Origin: Kingdonia uniflora
Lineage: Eukaryota; Streptophyta; Magnoliopsida; Ranunculales; Circaeasteraceae
NCBI GenBank assembly: GCA_014058105.1
Contig: JACGCM010000304.1
Coordinates: forward strand, 620,001-684,000
Length of the DNA: 64,000 bases
Reading direction: 5' to 3'
Shown: piece by piece, positions 1 through 13,600 of the stretch
Layout: the number at the start of each line of letters is the position of its first letter
Numbering within the stretch: position 1 is the stretch's first letter
The notes under the pieces: model-generated
Told to the model about the DNA's origin: nothing
Databases searched by the model: none
What the model saw: the letters and a program-made list of their open reading frames with translations, nothing else
Translations under genes and position numbers: made by a program

Positions 1-564
1 AAACGTCCCTCATGGGAACTTTCCCCACATTCTGAAGGATGTGGAAGCCTAAGTTCTAGTGCCTTCGCAGCAACAGTTTCTCTCCCTTCAGCCCATCTAT
101 CCTTAGTAAGCACGCCAATTTTTGACATAATATGATCCAAGTATTCAGTCCGCACTAGCTGTACTTCACACTTCGCGCCATTTCCGATCATGTTGTCATT
201 AATCGTGTCTCATTCATTTTCCAGTCTCTTAAACTCAGACACAAAAAAGGTAAGCACTGCTGTTTTTTTTTATCATGCACCTTATTAGCCCCGAGCTTAC
301 CCATGTCAGGCACGGAGAGCTCTGCAATCTTTCCCCTAGTCTCATTTAGCAAATTTTCCAAGTTTTTACAACGATTTGCCACCAATTTTTTTTTCTTCAA
401 TAGTAATTTTATTTTATTTTTCCATCACTGTCATAAATTTGTCCATCTGTCTCAACATAGCCAATGATTCCTCCATAACAAACTGGTTGTAACACCTCTG
501 ATCAACCTCTATGTTAAGGTCTCGTTGGCCCATCACAAGATCTGCCCCCAATTTATCATTCGAA

Positions 565-1080
565 TTAGTCAAATTCCAACACTTGAACTACGTTCTCTAA
601 GTTCCCTATCCTAGCCCAATAAGTTTTCACCAACTCATTTTGTTTTCTGTTAACTTCTTCTAAATCCTTTTCTTTATTTTTAGCAACATTACACATTCCT
701 TCAAGCTCCCTGGCTTGTTCATTTGCCTTCCTAACAGAAACTTGCAAACTGACTACTTCCGCCTCTAACGTGTTGATCTGAACCTGAGCGCATTTAGCAC
801 CATCCTCTTCTTTCTTTAACATCGCCAACAACTCTGTCAGTTTAGCTCGCACATGTATTAATTCCCCCTCTTGCTTAGTTACTCGTTCTGAGATATTATT
901 TATGTGACAATGAGCTTTTTCAATGTCCAACTTCTTTTTCTTCACAACCTCATTTAATTCTTCCATTTTCTCTTGGGCAATTGCTAGTTTAACATCTTTT
1001 TTTAACACTTGCTCGGACAAATGACTTACCATGCCTTGCCCCTTGATCATCCTAAACTCTATTTTTACATTTAACTCCAT
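565..1080 (-). pseudogene. Coiled-coil segment, 171 residues, function unknown
   Basis: This is the longest open segment of the left-end locus. It begins at a Met and reads through 171 residues of Glu, Lys, Gln, Leu and Val-rich heptad sequence with few Pro or Gly, which predicts a long helical coiled coil. There is no signal peptide, membrane segment or catalytic motif. Similar coiled-coil stretches occur in the neighbouring segment at 2752-3235. I treat it as one exon or piece of a decayed gene and do not recognise a family. Confidence 0.4.
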
Positions 1081-2751
1081 AACATTTTTTTAATGCTTCA
1101 CAATGCCAGTTGAAATCTGCGTTCTATTTTTTGTTCAAAAAGTGTAGTGTCTCACACGGACTTTGAACCTCTTCCAGTTCAACCTGCATCAGCAGCTTAA
1201 ATTTGCATACAAAACAAGTCGTACATCAAAACAGTTTACATATCATCACACTTCTAAATCACAGTTTACAACTTTACTCACAAATATCATGTACGATCGA
1301 GCTTACGACAATAAAATACTTGTGTACGATCGATCTACATTCAAATCTATTCGGCCATCACAATTAAAACACATTTATTTATTATCAATACAGTATACAA
1401 ATATCTAATACATATGCAAGTTTTTGAACAACGCAGATAATTTACTTTCGTTCCCTCGAACTATGAGAAGACTGCCCCCTATTCCCCGATCATCCTGACC
1501 TGTCATCTTGCACGTCTATAGGTACAACAAAGGTCACCACCTCTTACTGGAGTTGGCTTTGCTGTGAACGAGGTATAAGACTTTCACCCTCCTCTGACAA
1601 ATTTTGTGCCGGTCTAGGAGCTGGTGTTTTGACACATTTTTCCTCCTCATTCCTCGTAAACCACATATTTTCAGCCTTTTCGTTCTCTACATTAATGTCT
1701 TTACCACAATTCATAACATACTTTCTAAATTCCTTCTCCACCCTTGCTAACACCCCTCCATAAAGCTTAATCACACTCGCTATATGACGTTCCTGGTCCG
1801 TTAGAGCAACGATCTATACTTGCGTTGGATACAAATATTCCTTCAACAGCATCTGCGATCTATGATGACGCTTAAGCATATCCTTCTGCAATACACCCAA
1901 CGCTTTTGATTCCTCTTCTACCTTTTCTCTAACAGTTGTTTCTACTGTCAGTTAATTTGCCAGAGATGTATTTTGTTTTGTACATCGTTTCAGTGTGTTT
2001 TGTAACTTGTTTACTTCACCCTCTAACTTGGCTTGCACCACTCTTTGCTCTTTTCTTATTTTAAAAAATAAAATCCTTATTGCTCTTCGATCCTACATAA
2101 AGCCAAGAGCATCAGGTAAGGGACCTACGCTACCCATATAATAGACATACCAGCTCGAGTTGAGCACTTTTTTGCCTCTACGCTATGACGATTACGTGCC
2201 TCTTGAGCTAAAAACATAACTCAAGCTGGATTAAGTACTATACCCATTTCCTTTAATATCTCTACATAAGCCTCTTTACAACCCTACTTACAATCTACTT
2301 CAGCCTCAAAATATAATATCAGAGTTAACAAAAGCCTCTGATACCTGGCTTTATCACTCGTGAGTCGTGTCAGTAAAACAAACCAAATTATTAGCTTTTC
2401 GTACTAGCGTACCTCTATCCTCCTCTTTTCTCAAAACCACATCCCTCTCTCTTTTTATTTTTGCATATCTACACTATAGATCATATAATTCTTTAAAAAA
2501 ATTCTCCGAATTAGATTCAAACTGCCTTAACTCATATTAAGTTTTATTTAATACCTGCAGAATACGAGTCACGGAGTCCCTCGCTCTACTCAACGATCCC
2601 TCCATTGTGGTTATCATTTTTCTCAACCCCTCTATCTCCTACACAGATTACAAATTTTATGTTATCAAACAAACATTCAAGTAAGGCATAATAAACTTAT
2701 GTCTATCAAACTTTACAGTTTCAAAACACACAAAAAACAGTCTTATTAAAG

Positions 2752-3235
2752 TCAAAACATAACGAAATAGTTTGAACCGGATACCACAAAATGATATTTA
2801 TTATTCTTGCTAATCTCAACCTTATCAGATGGTAGCTCCACTTCAGTGCCAGCAGCTGGAACTTGCTTAGCTTGAGATGGCGGCACATTCACTGAAGCAA
2901 CAATATCTTCAACCAGTTCATCTTCTGCATCCGAAGAAAATACTATCTCATGGAACCTACCCTCTAGACCAAGATTGATATTGGCCACGGTTAACCCAAA
3001 GTGATGATAGGATCGGATCAGATTGTTTTTGTCAACCCTCACCTTCGCCAAAACTTTCCTCAGGGTCTCTTCGCGCTCAAACATTTCCACACACCGTTCC
3101 TCAGCAGCCTTTACCACTTCTGTTTTGCTCTTTTTCTCCTTCTCGAGCTCCTCCCCAAGCTCCTTCAACTGGGTGCTTGAGCATCGAACATCTTTGCAAG
3201 CTCTACATACTCCTGGTTTCTCTTTTCAACAAAAT
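2752..3235 (-). pseudogene. Coiled-coil fragment with frameshift
   Basis: The main open piece (2752-3168) starts with about 60 residues of charged helix (rich in EEL, EKE and AAEERC-type heptads), then an acidic, Pro-containing tail. Upstream in another frame (about 3169-3235) a further helical stretch leads into it once one base is skipped near 3180, so the reading frame looks broken. The product is unknown. It belongs with the other left-end segments. Confidence 0.35.
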
Positions 3236-5382
3236 CCGTAGCCCCTTTCACCAACATCAAGAGTTGCCAATACAATACACAAAATCATCAATTGACATAT
3301 CAACCACACTGCAGCAAACAAAGAATATTAATACATACCAACATTGTTTGCAATTAAAATACGACTTTAAGCTTCCTCGAATTAGTCCCATCCATGTTAA
3401 AACATCTATGTTCTACTTCCCTCAGCTTGGCTACAGCTTTAACCCGAGTTTGATCACTACCTTCGACCTTATGTTGTTTCATTTTCAAAGAAGTCTTTTC
3501 TATCACTTGAAAAGTGAACTTACTCACAGTCTGCTGCTCCATAGCATTCGAGACAACCAGCTTGTCACCATGTTTCCCTTGGGCTGCCTCTACTATTGAC
3601 TGAGTAGACTCTTGCAACGTTCTTTTCACCTTACGGAGTTTCTACGAACTGCTCGAACTCCTTAGCGGAGCCGGAGATACACTAGTCAAAAGGTCCTTGA
3701 TCACAAATTTCTCAGTACCCTCTTGACCAGCCATAGCTTGATTTTTGCAGGCTCGTTGCACTTTTGGAGCTCTGAAGTTCACTCTTTTATCCTTACGAAT
3801 ATTCAACTCTCCCAGCACTTGCTTCAACTCAACCTATTTAAGGGCTACACAGTCAAATAAGCTCATTTTATCAGGAACGGCTTTGAGATTAGGACCTAAT
3901 AGACAAAATTAAAGAAATAATTAGAAGCTCACAGACAAACTGATATTCGATCAAGTTAGCAGGCATTACTTACTCAGATAAAAATATCTATGTTCCAAGT
4001 CGAGCGCTGGTTCATCTGGAACCTGCATACAATTACCCCTTACCCATACAAGATGGTCATTCTACGGTCTTCCAGCAGATTCAAAGTCAATTTTTTTTTT
4101 GCTTAGATGAATGACTAAATATATAACCACTACTACGAGCTTGCACATACTTCATTTTGTAATATTTTAGTACGTCTGCTGCAATGAACGGGTTCGCCGT
4201 CCTGTTCTCTCTCCACCTCTTATTCAACACCTCACACACCCTCATCATCTCGTAAGCATTCCCATTTAATTATGCGGGTAGCACTCCAATGCATTCATAA
4301 CCCCTTCTAAAAATGTGTCAACGGAATCATAAGACCATATATATACCACCTTGTTTAGATAACACAGAAACCCATCATTCAGGCATACCATACCTGACCC
4401 ATTATAGTATGTAATCTCTATATCTTCCCCAATCCCTTTCTCCCTCTTCCATAACTCCAGATTAGACATTTGATAATGTACTTTTTCCTCTTTCTCTGGC
4501 ACATAGGTCCTAAACCACAGGCCTTGCGCGCTTCATTACATAATTCCCTCACTTTCCTTTTAACTTCTTTTTAAATTTCATATATTATTTCCCTACATCT
4601 ACTCCTTTTGGATATGTGTAAAATATCTCATCCTCCCCCCCCCCCCTGTTTCATCATCCTGCTTTACTACATTACTCACTTCAATGGGCATCTCTGCCAC
4701 TATCCCCACAGTTACTTCCCTACTGTCTACGGTCTCCTTTATACTCTACAATCGTCCTCTCTACCCGACAAAAATGTTTCCTCCGAACTGGACAAAACTG
4801 CAAATTTACTACTCGGCTTTAAGTTTTTAGAGCACATATTTGACCTACAGGTACAAACAATTTTTATTATTTACTCTGCCTATATGATTCATTACTTATA
4901 CAATCACATGATATACCACAAACACAACATATAAAAAATACCACCTATACTTGCTACCCAGTAAAGACATTTATTTTCATTACTACAAAAATAGTTTTCT
5001 CTCTCTAGACATTTGTTACCATACACAGAGCTTTTGCAAATATTCACCAAGACAGGAAAACAATACTTTTTTAGGCCCCTACATTCTAAACATTTCCCAT
5101 CCCCAATCAGTCATATATAAAGGCGATTAGCAATACAACACATGCACAAAATACCCTTCACAACAAAGGAACAAAATTTACTAACCTGTACTATAAGACC
5201 CACAATCTTCTACTCTGCCAACAACTTTCACAGAGAATGTGTGATTGCGCTACTTTTCCAACAAATTCCTCTCACCAGATAAAGTTTTTACCATGAGATT
5301 ACGCTCAGAACTTAAGTATTTTATCTCTCTAAAAATACTGGTTACACCACTTTTCTCTCTATCTATAACTATAGATAATTTA

Positions 5383-5401
5383 TGAGGGAGAGAGAGAGAG
5401 A
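5383..5401. repeat. GA microsatellite
   Basis: A short run of GA dinucleotides follows a GAGGGA start. Nothing nearby indicates a role. Confidence 0.7.
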
Positions 5402-6219
5402 CGAGTTTTTCTATTCTCCTTCAGTTTATGGAACGATGGCTCTCTCAGACATGTGTCAATCACCCCAACTGCCTCTATATGCACGTATTTTTGCCTCTCA
5501 GCATCATCATTACTTCATTGATAACATGTTATGTCATCACGTCTGTCCCTCACTTCAGCCATTAAACAATTCAGTTCTTCCTTCCCAAGACAATCTACAC
5601 AATCCCTCACCTTACTTTTACACTCAATCAAGTTCGTACCACACCGTATGTCATTCATATAAATAATAAATATTTAAAATTCAAAATCCTCAGCACAACT
5701 ATTGACATCAGCCAGCTGTAATCCTTCATAATTGTCCCATAAGCATCTAAACAAATGCATTACTCCTAATTTTTAGGTCGCATATTCAAATTTAACAGAT
5801 AACAAACACAGAATACTGCAAATAGGTTACTTATTCATTTCAAGCTATAAGAGTTTGAGCTTATATTTAAATATAGTTACATTTGAAGTAGCCTGGGTGA
5901 TTCAATTCACCACATGGAATTATCTCCTCCCTGCTGCCCTCTCGTCCTCTTTAACTAGCTTATCTAATGCAATCTCTCAAACAACTTCTTCTTGTAGGGT
6001 TGTGTCTCGAAGTAACACATAGAACACATTACACCGAAAATAACGATCAAACTCCACGCGCCTAGCCTTGTAATCTAAACCGTCCAACTGCAACGGCCAC
6101 TCTGGTAACACAGCATTATAAGGCAACATGCGAAAGTACCGCTCACGAAGTTCAACCACCTTGATGTTTAGCCTACTTTCTACCGCATGACGAGCACGCT
6201 GAGAACGTGTCCTCACCAT

Positions 6220-8450
6220 GATAACTTCTAATCAACCAATAACAAGTTTTCCCTGCAGAAGAATACGATGAACAACACCACAGGATCAAGATCTTATATA
6301 GCCCACATATAGATATTTTTACACACCACCAACATCGCCAATCAGTCAAATTTTGAGGGAAAATATATTCTACAGGAATAAATTTTTAGCAATAGAGATA
6401 TTAACAAAAAATTTGGAATATTTTTAGACAACATATGAATATTATTCCTTACGTGCTTCGCACAGATGACGCATCCAGAAAGATAGGGATCGCACAAAAT
6501 AAAACAATTCAAGTCTGTCAAGAAATAGCTCCAACCAAAATACCACAGATACATATATCCTTTACCCAACTACATCACGGTATTTTCAAAACAGCTCGAA
6601 ACAACTTCTACAAAGGCCGCCATCAAATCACAGAATATTGAAGTACAGAGAAAACATTCTCTATCACCCACAAAGGATACTAATAGCATACCAGCAGCAT
6701 ACTTTGACTTCTACAACGTCAACAGGGCACAGTTCGTTGGAACTCTAACGGCCTAGTCCAAAGAAATGCACATATTGTACATGACAACTGTGCTGAATAC
6801 CATTGCACAATTCTAAGATGACAGATCAAAAATTCTACAAATAGTTCGCATAACACAGTCTTGTATAGTTCCAAGATGGCAGATCGACACTTCTACATAC
6901 AGTTCGCGTAACACAGTCTTGTGCAATTCCAAGATGATAGATCGAAAATCATACAAACAGTTTGACCAAAGCATTCTCATATTTGCCTCGTACAGTTCAA
7001 TAACCCACAAACATATCAATCACATCTCAAGCATTATTTATACCTACAAATTCTGATCACTTAGAACTTCCCCTTGCTCCGCATATACATTAATATGTAT
7101 GTATTCCCCTCTACCATAACTGACAACCCTACGTTCATGTTAGCCAGTTATTTGAGTTTGTCTTCCCAAAACGACTTCATTACATTTTGCACATCTCTTT
7201 TTCGAACTCGCTTCCAAAATCTCTCAATTGTTTTGTTTTAGCACGTCACTTCAACAACAGATTAATGTATTGTAGCTCGCTTCAATAAACTTCTTTCAGT
7301 TCGACACAAGTCCTTGTCAGACTTAAACATCTCAAAACATGGCAAATTCGTGCATTATACGGAATTACATTTTCCAACATATTTTTGACATCCAGAATTC
7401 GTATATGTTATTTCCACTTTCTCACACACATTGATCCATCAGCAGTTCGAAGTTACTATTCTTATTTTCTAGTTCGCTTTATTAAAAAGGGTATTACATA
7501 ACTATGCTCAACATGTATTTTTTAGTTCAAATTACAATACAAAATTGACACACAACAATAAATTTTCATTAGCTCTAATTCTTTTTACAGAATTACTGAA
7601 ACTTTCCTACAGATTGATCTACATATTATATTACATCAGTTTGCAGCCTAAAACACTTCTTCAAGAAAAAAGAAAATATTTGTAGCAGGCGAAGACTAGA
7701 AGCATGCTTCCAATCTCCGTCTCCCTTCTTCCTCCATAACCCCCACCACCCCCGAGAGGCAGAGAAAGAAGAATAATTATATTTTTATAGAATCCACTCA
7801 CCAACAGGGTACCAGTGAGACTTTCTCAAATGTACACCAACCGCTTTATCCGCTGCTGTAACTACCTTCTCCACCAAAAGAGACAGACCATCCCTGTACC
7901 CCTGCCTCGACATCACCATATAGTGAAAGTGGGCTATTTGGTAATAATCGTCGTCCACCTCCTCTACCTCTTCATACCTCATTCCATGGTAGGTTGGACA
8001 CACTAGAATGGGAGTAGGAAGATCAATGGAGTGGGTCCCAAAGTATCAAAACCACAGCTCTTGTACCTTGGCAAAAACCCTAGCCTCATACGCTTAGCAT
8101 TTGGTGGTCGCCATCTTCTTCACAGAACAGTCACAGAGGGAATAGTTACAGAAGATATGGAATAAAAAAAGTACTTGATGAATAAACAACTGCCACTGCA
8201 AACCACAACAGTATTTGTACCATACCTCCATTAATGTTGAGTTCCCAATTTCCAATGTCATAATGAATTCCAACACAACAATCTTGACCAAAGCCATTGG
8301 TTCTAGGGAACCCCACAGTCACAACAGATATTCATGAAGAAATATTAAAAATGATCCCTCGGTATTGAATACAGTATTAATTAAAGATATTTCTCAACCA
8401 ACACCACTCGCCCATGATGCTTCTCGTGTTCTTGGCTGAGAGGGGGCGGT
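6220..8450. other. Non-coding stretch, no gene recognised
   Basis: Apart from the 58-bp tandem repeat, this is AT-rich sequence with short shadow frames only. A minus-strand 72-codon frame at 7785-8003 is rich in acidic and aromatic residues and has no close stops, but I recognise no domain and it may be an exon relic of the left-end locus. The stretch 8385-8450 resembles 54650-54717, which also lies directly before a related LTR, so it is probably the internal 3' end of a retroelement. Confidence 0.5.
6811..6964. repeat. 58-bp tandem repeat, about 2.7 units
   Basis: Units begin at 6811, 6869 and 6927 with TTCTAAGATG or TTCCAAGATG, giving an exact 58-bp spacing. Each unit carries an AGATC core, then TTCGC(A/G)TAACACAGTCTTGT. 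The third unit is cut short near 6964. The copies differ at scattered bases, so this is an old local duplication in non-coding sequence. Confidence 0.75.
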
Positions 8451-9008
8451 TGTAGTAGCCTATTTCGGATCTCGAAATCAAGCCTCAACTTCAACCATCA
8501 TACATTTGCTCGACCTCATCAGCAAACGATTACATGGCACACTATAGAATAACTAAAAAGAAGAGTTTACTTATCATTCTGGACCTCTACATCAACAGCT
8601 CGATTCAACAACCACTCAGTCATCAAATAAGCCATTACAAAGCAAAAGGCCCAGACCGTTAAGCAATCAGTTCAAAGACTCATCAAAATCATATTGTAAC
8701 TTTCGTCATTAAAAGTAATAATGATCGTCAAACGATCATATTATAAGACCTATAAATAAGACCATAGGACTACAGATTAAAGACAGAGAATTATACCCAG
8801 AAACTCTAGACAAAACTATCCAGAGCGATCTTTGTAATAGTTAGCCATCATCAATAACATCTCTTTTTAAAATCCTCAAAAGAGGTCGTGGTTTTAAACC
8901 TATTCAAAGGTTTTCCACGATAAATCTTGTCTTAGTAATTACTTGATAGCGCTCTAATTATTTTTGGTGTGAGAGACTAAGTTCGATATACGAAATTAGG
9001 TTCTTACA
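8451..9008 (+). mobile_element. LTR of a Gypsy-type retroelement, copy 1
   Basis: It begins TGTAGTAGCCTATTTCG and ends in TTACA. It matches 54718-55249 along most of its length, including CCTATAAATA, the block around AGAGGTCGTGGTTTTAAACC and the end sequence CGAAATTAGG. Homology with the second copy continues to the left of both, consistent with each being the downstream LTR of a decayed element. I see no convincing target duplication around this copy. Confidence 0.6.
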
Positions 9009-10021
9009 GTAACGATTCTACTCTTTCTCTTCTCCTTAAACAAACATTTCTTCCCCATATATAGAGAAAAATAGAGAATATGTTCGTAACTAATATGTGA
9101 TTATCACAAAAGTTACTCTCATTAATCCACTATTTACTATCTCTACAAACTTAAACCGGCGAGAAGGGAACTTTCTATATCCCTCTATATCTTCTTTAAT
9201 TTTCTTAAAACCAGGTAATCTTCTCCCTTTTCTCTTTCTTAAAGTGACATTCTTTAAAAAATATCATTGGTTGATTGCAAATGGCTAATCCCAATTGGGT
9301 TTTCCCCAAATCATGTATCATTTTTTTGGTATCCGAGCTGCTTTCAAATGAACCAAAGTTCTCTATGTCACTCCGTCTTTCCTTTCCTAAATTTGCATTA
9401 AACCTAACAGGGAAGTGCATCTTTGCTGGGTTATTCATTTGAATTCTAATTGACAACCGATTGATTACCGATTTCATCTGTTTAGAGCTTGTCTGATTTA
9501 ATGGTTACATTGAAACTACATCGATTTTACATTTCCTCACCCTTTTTTTTCCTTTCAATTATAGTGGTTTTGAGTTTGGGTTGGTATTTTTTTCTTCATT
9601 TTCATGCAAAATTGTTGCAGATTTTGTATTGCTTATTGGGATTGACATGGGTTTATTATTAGTATTTTCGACAAAGAGGATGTTGAAGGACTCGAAGATT
9701 TGAACTGTGATGACCATTAGGATGATTACCAATTTTTCTCATTCTAATCTAGGACTCGCCTTTAATCGGTGCAAACTTCAAATCTCCTCTCAAAAATTGT
9801 CATGGAAGTTCTTTTTTACCTATTTCTCAGTTTTAGAATTTCAGTTGCGCATTCAACTTTGGGAGTTGTTTGAATTGGTATGAACTTCCAAACTCCTCTA
9901 ATTTTTTGCATGAAGGTTTGTTTTATGTATTTGGATCTTAATTTCTAGACTTTCATTGCCACTGCAAATGCTGTGGTGGTGATTTCAAGGAAGTTTTAAG
10001 GTTTATATTTATCTCTCTATG
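9009..10021. other. Non-coding stretch, nothing recognised
   Basis: T-rich, low-complexity sequence with only short chance frames on both strands. I see no splice-consistent coding, terminal repeats or RNA gene. Confidence 0.5.
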
Positions 10022-10635
10022 CACTGGCGAAGCCACATGAGGACCAGTGGGGGCACAGTGCCCACTCATTTTTCTCCAAAAAAGAGCTTATATATAATAA
10101 TATATATACTATACATAAAAAATAAAATAAAAACTAAGCTCTGTGATTTTCATCTTCCTCTTCCTCATTCCTCATTCATTTCCTTTTCCTCTTCCTCATT
10201 CATTCCATAAATGGACCAAAATATTGGTTCCTCATTTCATTTTCCTCTACGATTAGAGTAACTAAGCTTTGTGATTGGCTGATTGCGATTGCGATATGTG
10301 ATTGGCTGATTGCGATTTGAGATTGGTTCGATTTCGTTTGTGAATCTGTAAGTATAAACCCTAATTTTATTGCTTCAAGTTGCAATTAATTAATGGGATG
10401 TGTTAATATTGCCAATGATTAACCTATAATTTTATTGCCCATAATTTATCGATTTAACTTTCACATTTGGAATGATTAACCCATAATTTGATTGTCTTCT
10501 CTTTTGTTTTCCTTCTACCATATCCCTTTCAACAAATTATAAAAATCCCTCCAAATTTTTTATATCCCCCAAACCCCCCAAAAATCCCTGCCCCCCCCCC
10601 CCCCCCCCTGACCAATAATCCTGGCTCCGCCACTG
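10022..10635. mobile_element. Non-autonomous hAT-like transposon, 614 bp
   Basis: The left end CACTGGCGAAGCCAC pairs with the right end CTGGCTCCGCCACTG as imperfect terminal inverted repeats. Both ends are flanked by the perfect 8-bp direct repeat TCTCTATG (10014-10021 and 10636-10643), the target duplication length of the hAT superfamily. The interior has no transposase frame. It holds simple-sequence tracts including a C run of about 18 bases near 10591, so it is a deletion derivative or MITE. Confidence 0.85.
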
Positions 10636-10643
10636 TCTCTATG

Positions 10644-13600
10644 TTTCCATGTTTTCCTATCTCTTTACCATTTTTCTCATTTTAGGCTTGATTAATTCAA
10701 AGAAATATGTACGGAGATAGTTATTTCATCCGTGTATCAACATGGTGGCTACAAAACCAATGCGAATTTGACTGTTTTTGACTCTATTCGGAAAAGGTAG
10801 TTGACATCCATATGATGTTTTATATCGATTTGAATGTTGTTTTTTTAGATTTCCAAACGAATACATTTCTCGATCCGACATTGGAGTACCGAGGAAGATA
10901 TATGGTTTATCTTTGGATTTCATGAAAATGCCACTATGTCTTGGTGATTGGAACTGCGATGCCCATTTTCAAGTTTACCCAAATCAGAGTATACCTAATC
11001 TTGTATCCGAATTGGGACAATTTTTATTATTTTCTCATGTTTATTAAAATAAAAGTGCTAAATGTATATTTTGCCAATTTTTGAATTTTCCATTGCCTCA
11101 TCCAAAAGGTGTGGTGATTTCAAGAAAGATTCAAGATTTGCACTTGAATTTGGAGAAATTTCATTATTTGCCTATCAGTTTATTAGGCAAAAGTGATTCT
11201 TTTGATAGATCTAAAAATGGGTCTCTTTTCTTTATAGGTGTTTGTATCTTTCTTTATATTAGCAATAGTACTCTAGATGATATTAGACAAAAGTGTTTAT
11301 AATTTCAACAAGAGTCGAAGAACATTAGAAGCATTTTTTTTTAAGTTTGGAAGGAGTGTACTGGTGAGATGAGATTTACTTAACATTCTTTTAGTATCTT
11401 GCAATGAGGTACCTCTGATGGAAGTTTTTGGTTTCATTGGTTAGTGCTTTGTGTTGGTTTTGATTATTTATATAGCCAGTACATTGAATATTCTTTAGCT
11501 CAAATGGTAGAGCGTTGTCTCAAGTGATGGTGGTTCAAACCCTCCAAAATCCATCATTTAGGTCATGGCGGTTCAAACCATCATCTATATTTGGTCTCTA
11601 ATAGATTCTTCTTAGAAATGTTTGACTCGTGGAAATTCAAGGACATAGTCTTCCTCACTTTTGTATTTTCTACTATTATATATACTACCATTTGTGCGGC
11701 AAAGGTTACTTATCAGTATGTAGTTACAAACTTTTGTTTTTTCTTATTTATTCGTTGAGTTGCCTTTAATGAACTTAAGCAACTGTGTGAAGCACAATTC
11801 AATTTATGAACCCCCAATATATGTTTATTTGCTTCAATTTTTCTATAATTTTTTTGGATTAAAATCTCAGGCTGGATAAAGCATAATTATTGGTGAACCG
11901 CGTACCAAAGGTTGAACTTTAATCTATCATCTTTATTCTCTTTACATATTTTTATTTTTCAATTATTGTTTATTATGAAAGATACAGTGGTTGCTAATGC
12001 TTGTTATATATGTGTTCTTCATGATTTGATTTTTTTCTTAATTTTTCTTCGGTTCTATGTTTGTACAGGATAGGATAGCAGGTTGATTGCAAACTTTGGC
12101 ATTTGGTGAATAACGATCCAGGCATAAGAACTAAATAATTTGTTAATGGGTTCCGACGTAAGATACAATGTACTATCGATATGTTAATGGATTCCGACGT
12201 AAGAACTAAATAATTTGTTTATTGTATTCAGATCTCGACAAAGAAAATGATCCATTGAATCGGTTTCTGAGACACAAATTTGGCCCTTTTATGAGTTTAT
12301 ATCATCTTCATTCTCTACGCACCATGCATTATTTTATATCAGCAGATCTTATTGCTTAAGACCTTAACTTCTTCCTCTAATAACTTTTCAATTATAATCT
12401 TACAAAAATGGAGAATGGATTATCAGGTGAAGATCTTTTGCATGGGAGAGATAGTTCTATAAGAAATTTTTGTTCTTCAAAGGATCAAAGGTTCATTATA
12501 ACAACTCCATGTCAATACCATACCAGTTTATACTAATCTATTGTCGTTTCTGGGATCCATGGACATTTTCTTGATGTTAAAGGTAGGTATGATACATAAT
12601 TATAAGTCTTCTTCATCATTGTGATCATAATATTTAGTTCATCATTGGGTTTTTCATTCTATTTTGTAGTGGTTCATTGTACAAAACTGAAAGATACAAT
12701 GCTAAAGTGAGTACATTATCTTCACCACTACGTATGTTAAGTTTCTAAGTTACAAGGGCGGGAGTGAAACAACAATGATTGATGTAAAGTACCATGAAAT
12801 TTTAAAAAAAAGTCAAGTTATTTGCCTATAAGAAATGGATGACCGACAATGGCAACATACTAGATATCTATGATTCCAATCTTTAATTTAATTTCCCTTA
12901 AGGTCTTAAAAGTGCTTTCATAATTAGAACGGAACTCTGATATGTTCGGTATGAGTTATATTTGACACTGATATGTTGGGTTAATGCGTCGTTAGTATCA
13001 ATATTTTTTTTTTTTTGTAAACTACTATGTAAAGTACTCTATCTCATTCTATCATTGTATGGTTGTTGTGTTATGCCAATCAAGTTCGATTCAACTTTAT
13101 CTTCAAATATGCATGTTTTTCAAGATTGTTGCAATAAATATTGGGATCTTTGTGATCATCCCGCTCTGCATTTCATTTAAGAACACCTCATTTCTTTATT
13201 AATTTCTTACATGGGTTTTTCTTTGAAGATTTTTTTGTCATAACTTTATAGATAGTTACGATTAACTTTTCCACTAACACTCCTTTAAGTGTATAGTACT
13301 CTTACACATTTGTGATTTCCATTATTTCAGTGTTACATTTGGTTGTAATTCAAGTGGCTCGATTGATTTTCTAGATATAGACTATCGTCATTTTTTTTCT
13401 TTCCAGAGTGTAATGATATGCCCATTTTATCTTTGACAATTTTTTCTTTGTCATTTGGTGATCCAGATAAATGCAATCTAATGAAAAGGTAGCATTGTGC
13501 ATGTCAATAGTATATCCCCTCGACGATTTTTTTAGTTGGGACCCCAAAAAGTAACAAAAAGGAAGTAAGTACATTTGCTTTTCCACCGATATTAGAACTC

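Larger units (their letters stand above)
188..6219 (-). pseudogene. Degenerate coiled-coil-rich multi-segment locus
   Basis: A run of same-strand open segments lies at about 5977-6219, 4266-4502, 3642-3827, 3354-3629, 2752-3235, 1544-1774, 565-1080 and 188-400, separated by AT-rich sequence with stops. Several segments are Lys/Glu-rich and heptad-like, so I infer one ancestral coiled-coil protein gene read right to left. At least one join, near 3180, needs a frame change to keep the coiled coil going, which points to decay. Such coiled-coil proteins occur in plant transposon-associated ORFs, but I see no diagnostic domain and assign no function. It could also be a poorly spliced real gene. 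Confidence 0.35.

Noticed and set aside
11490..11548. tRNA gene
   Set aside because: A and B boxes are present but the acceptor and anticodon stems do not form.
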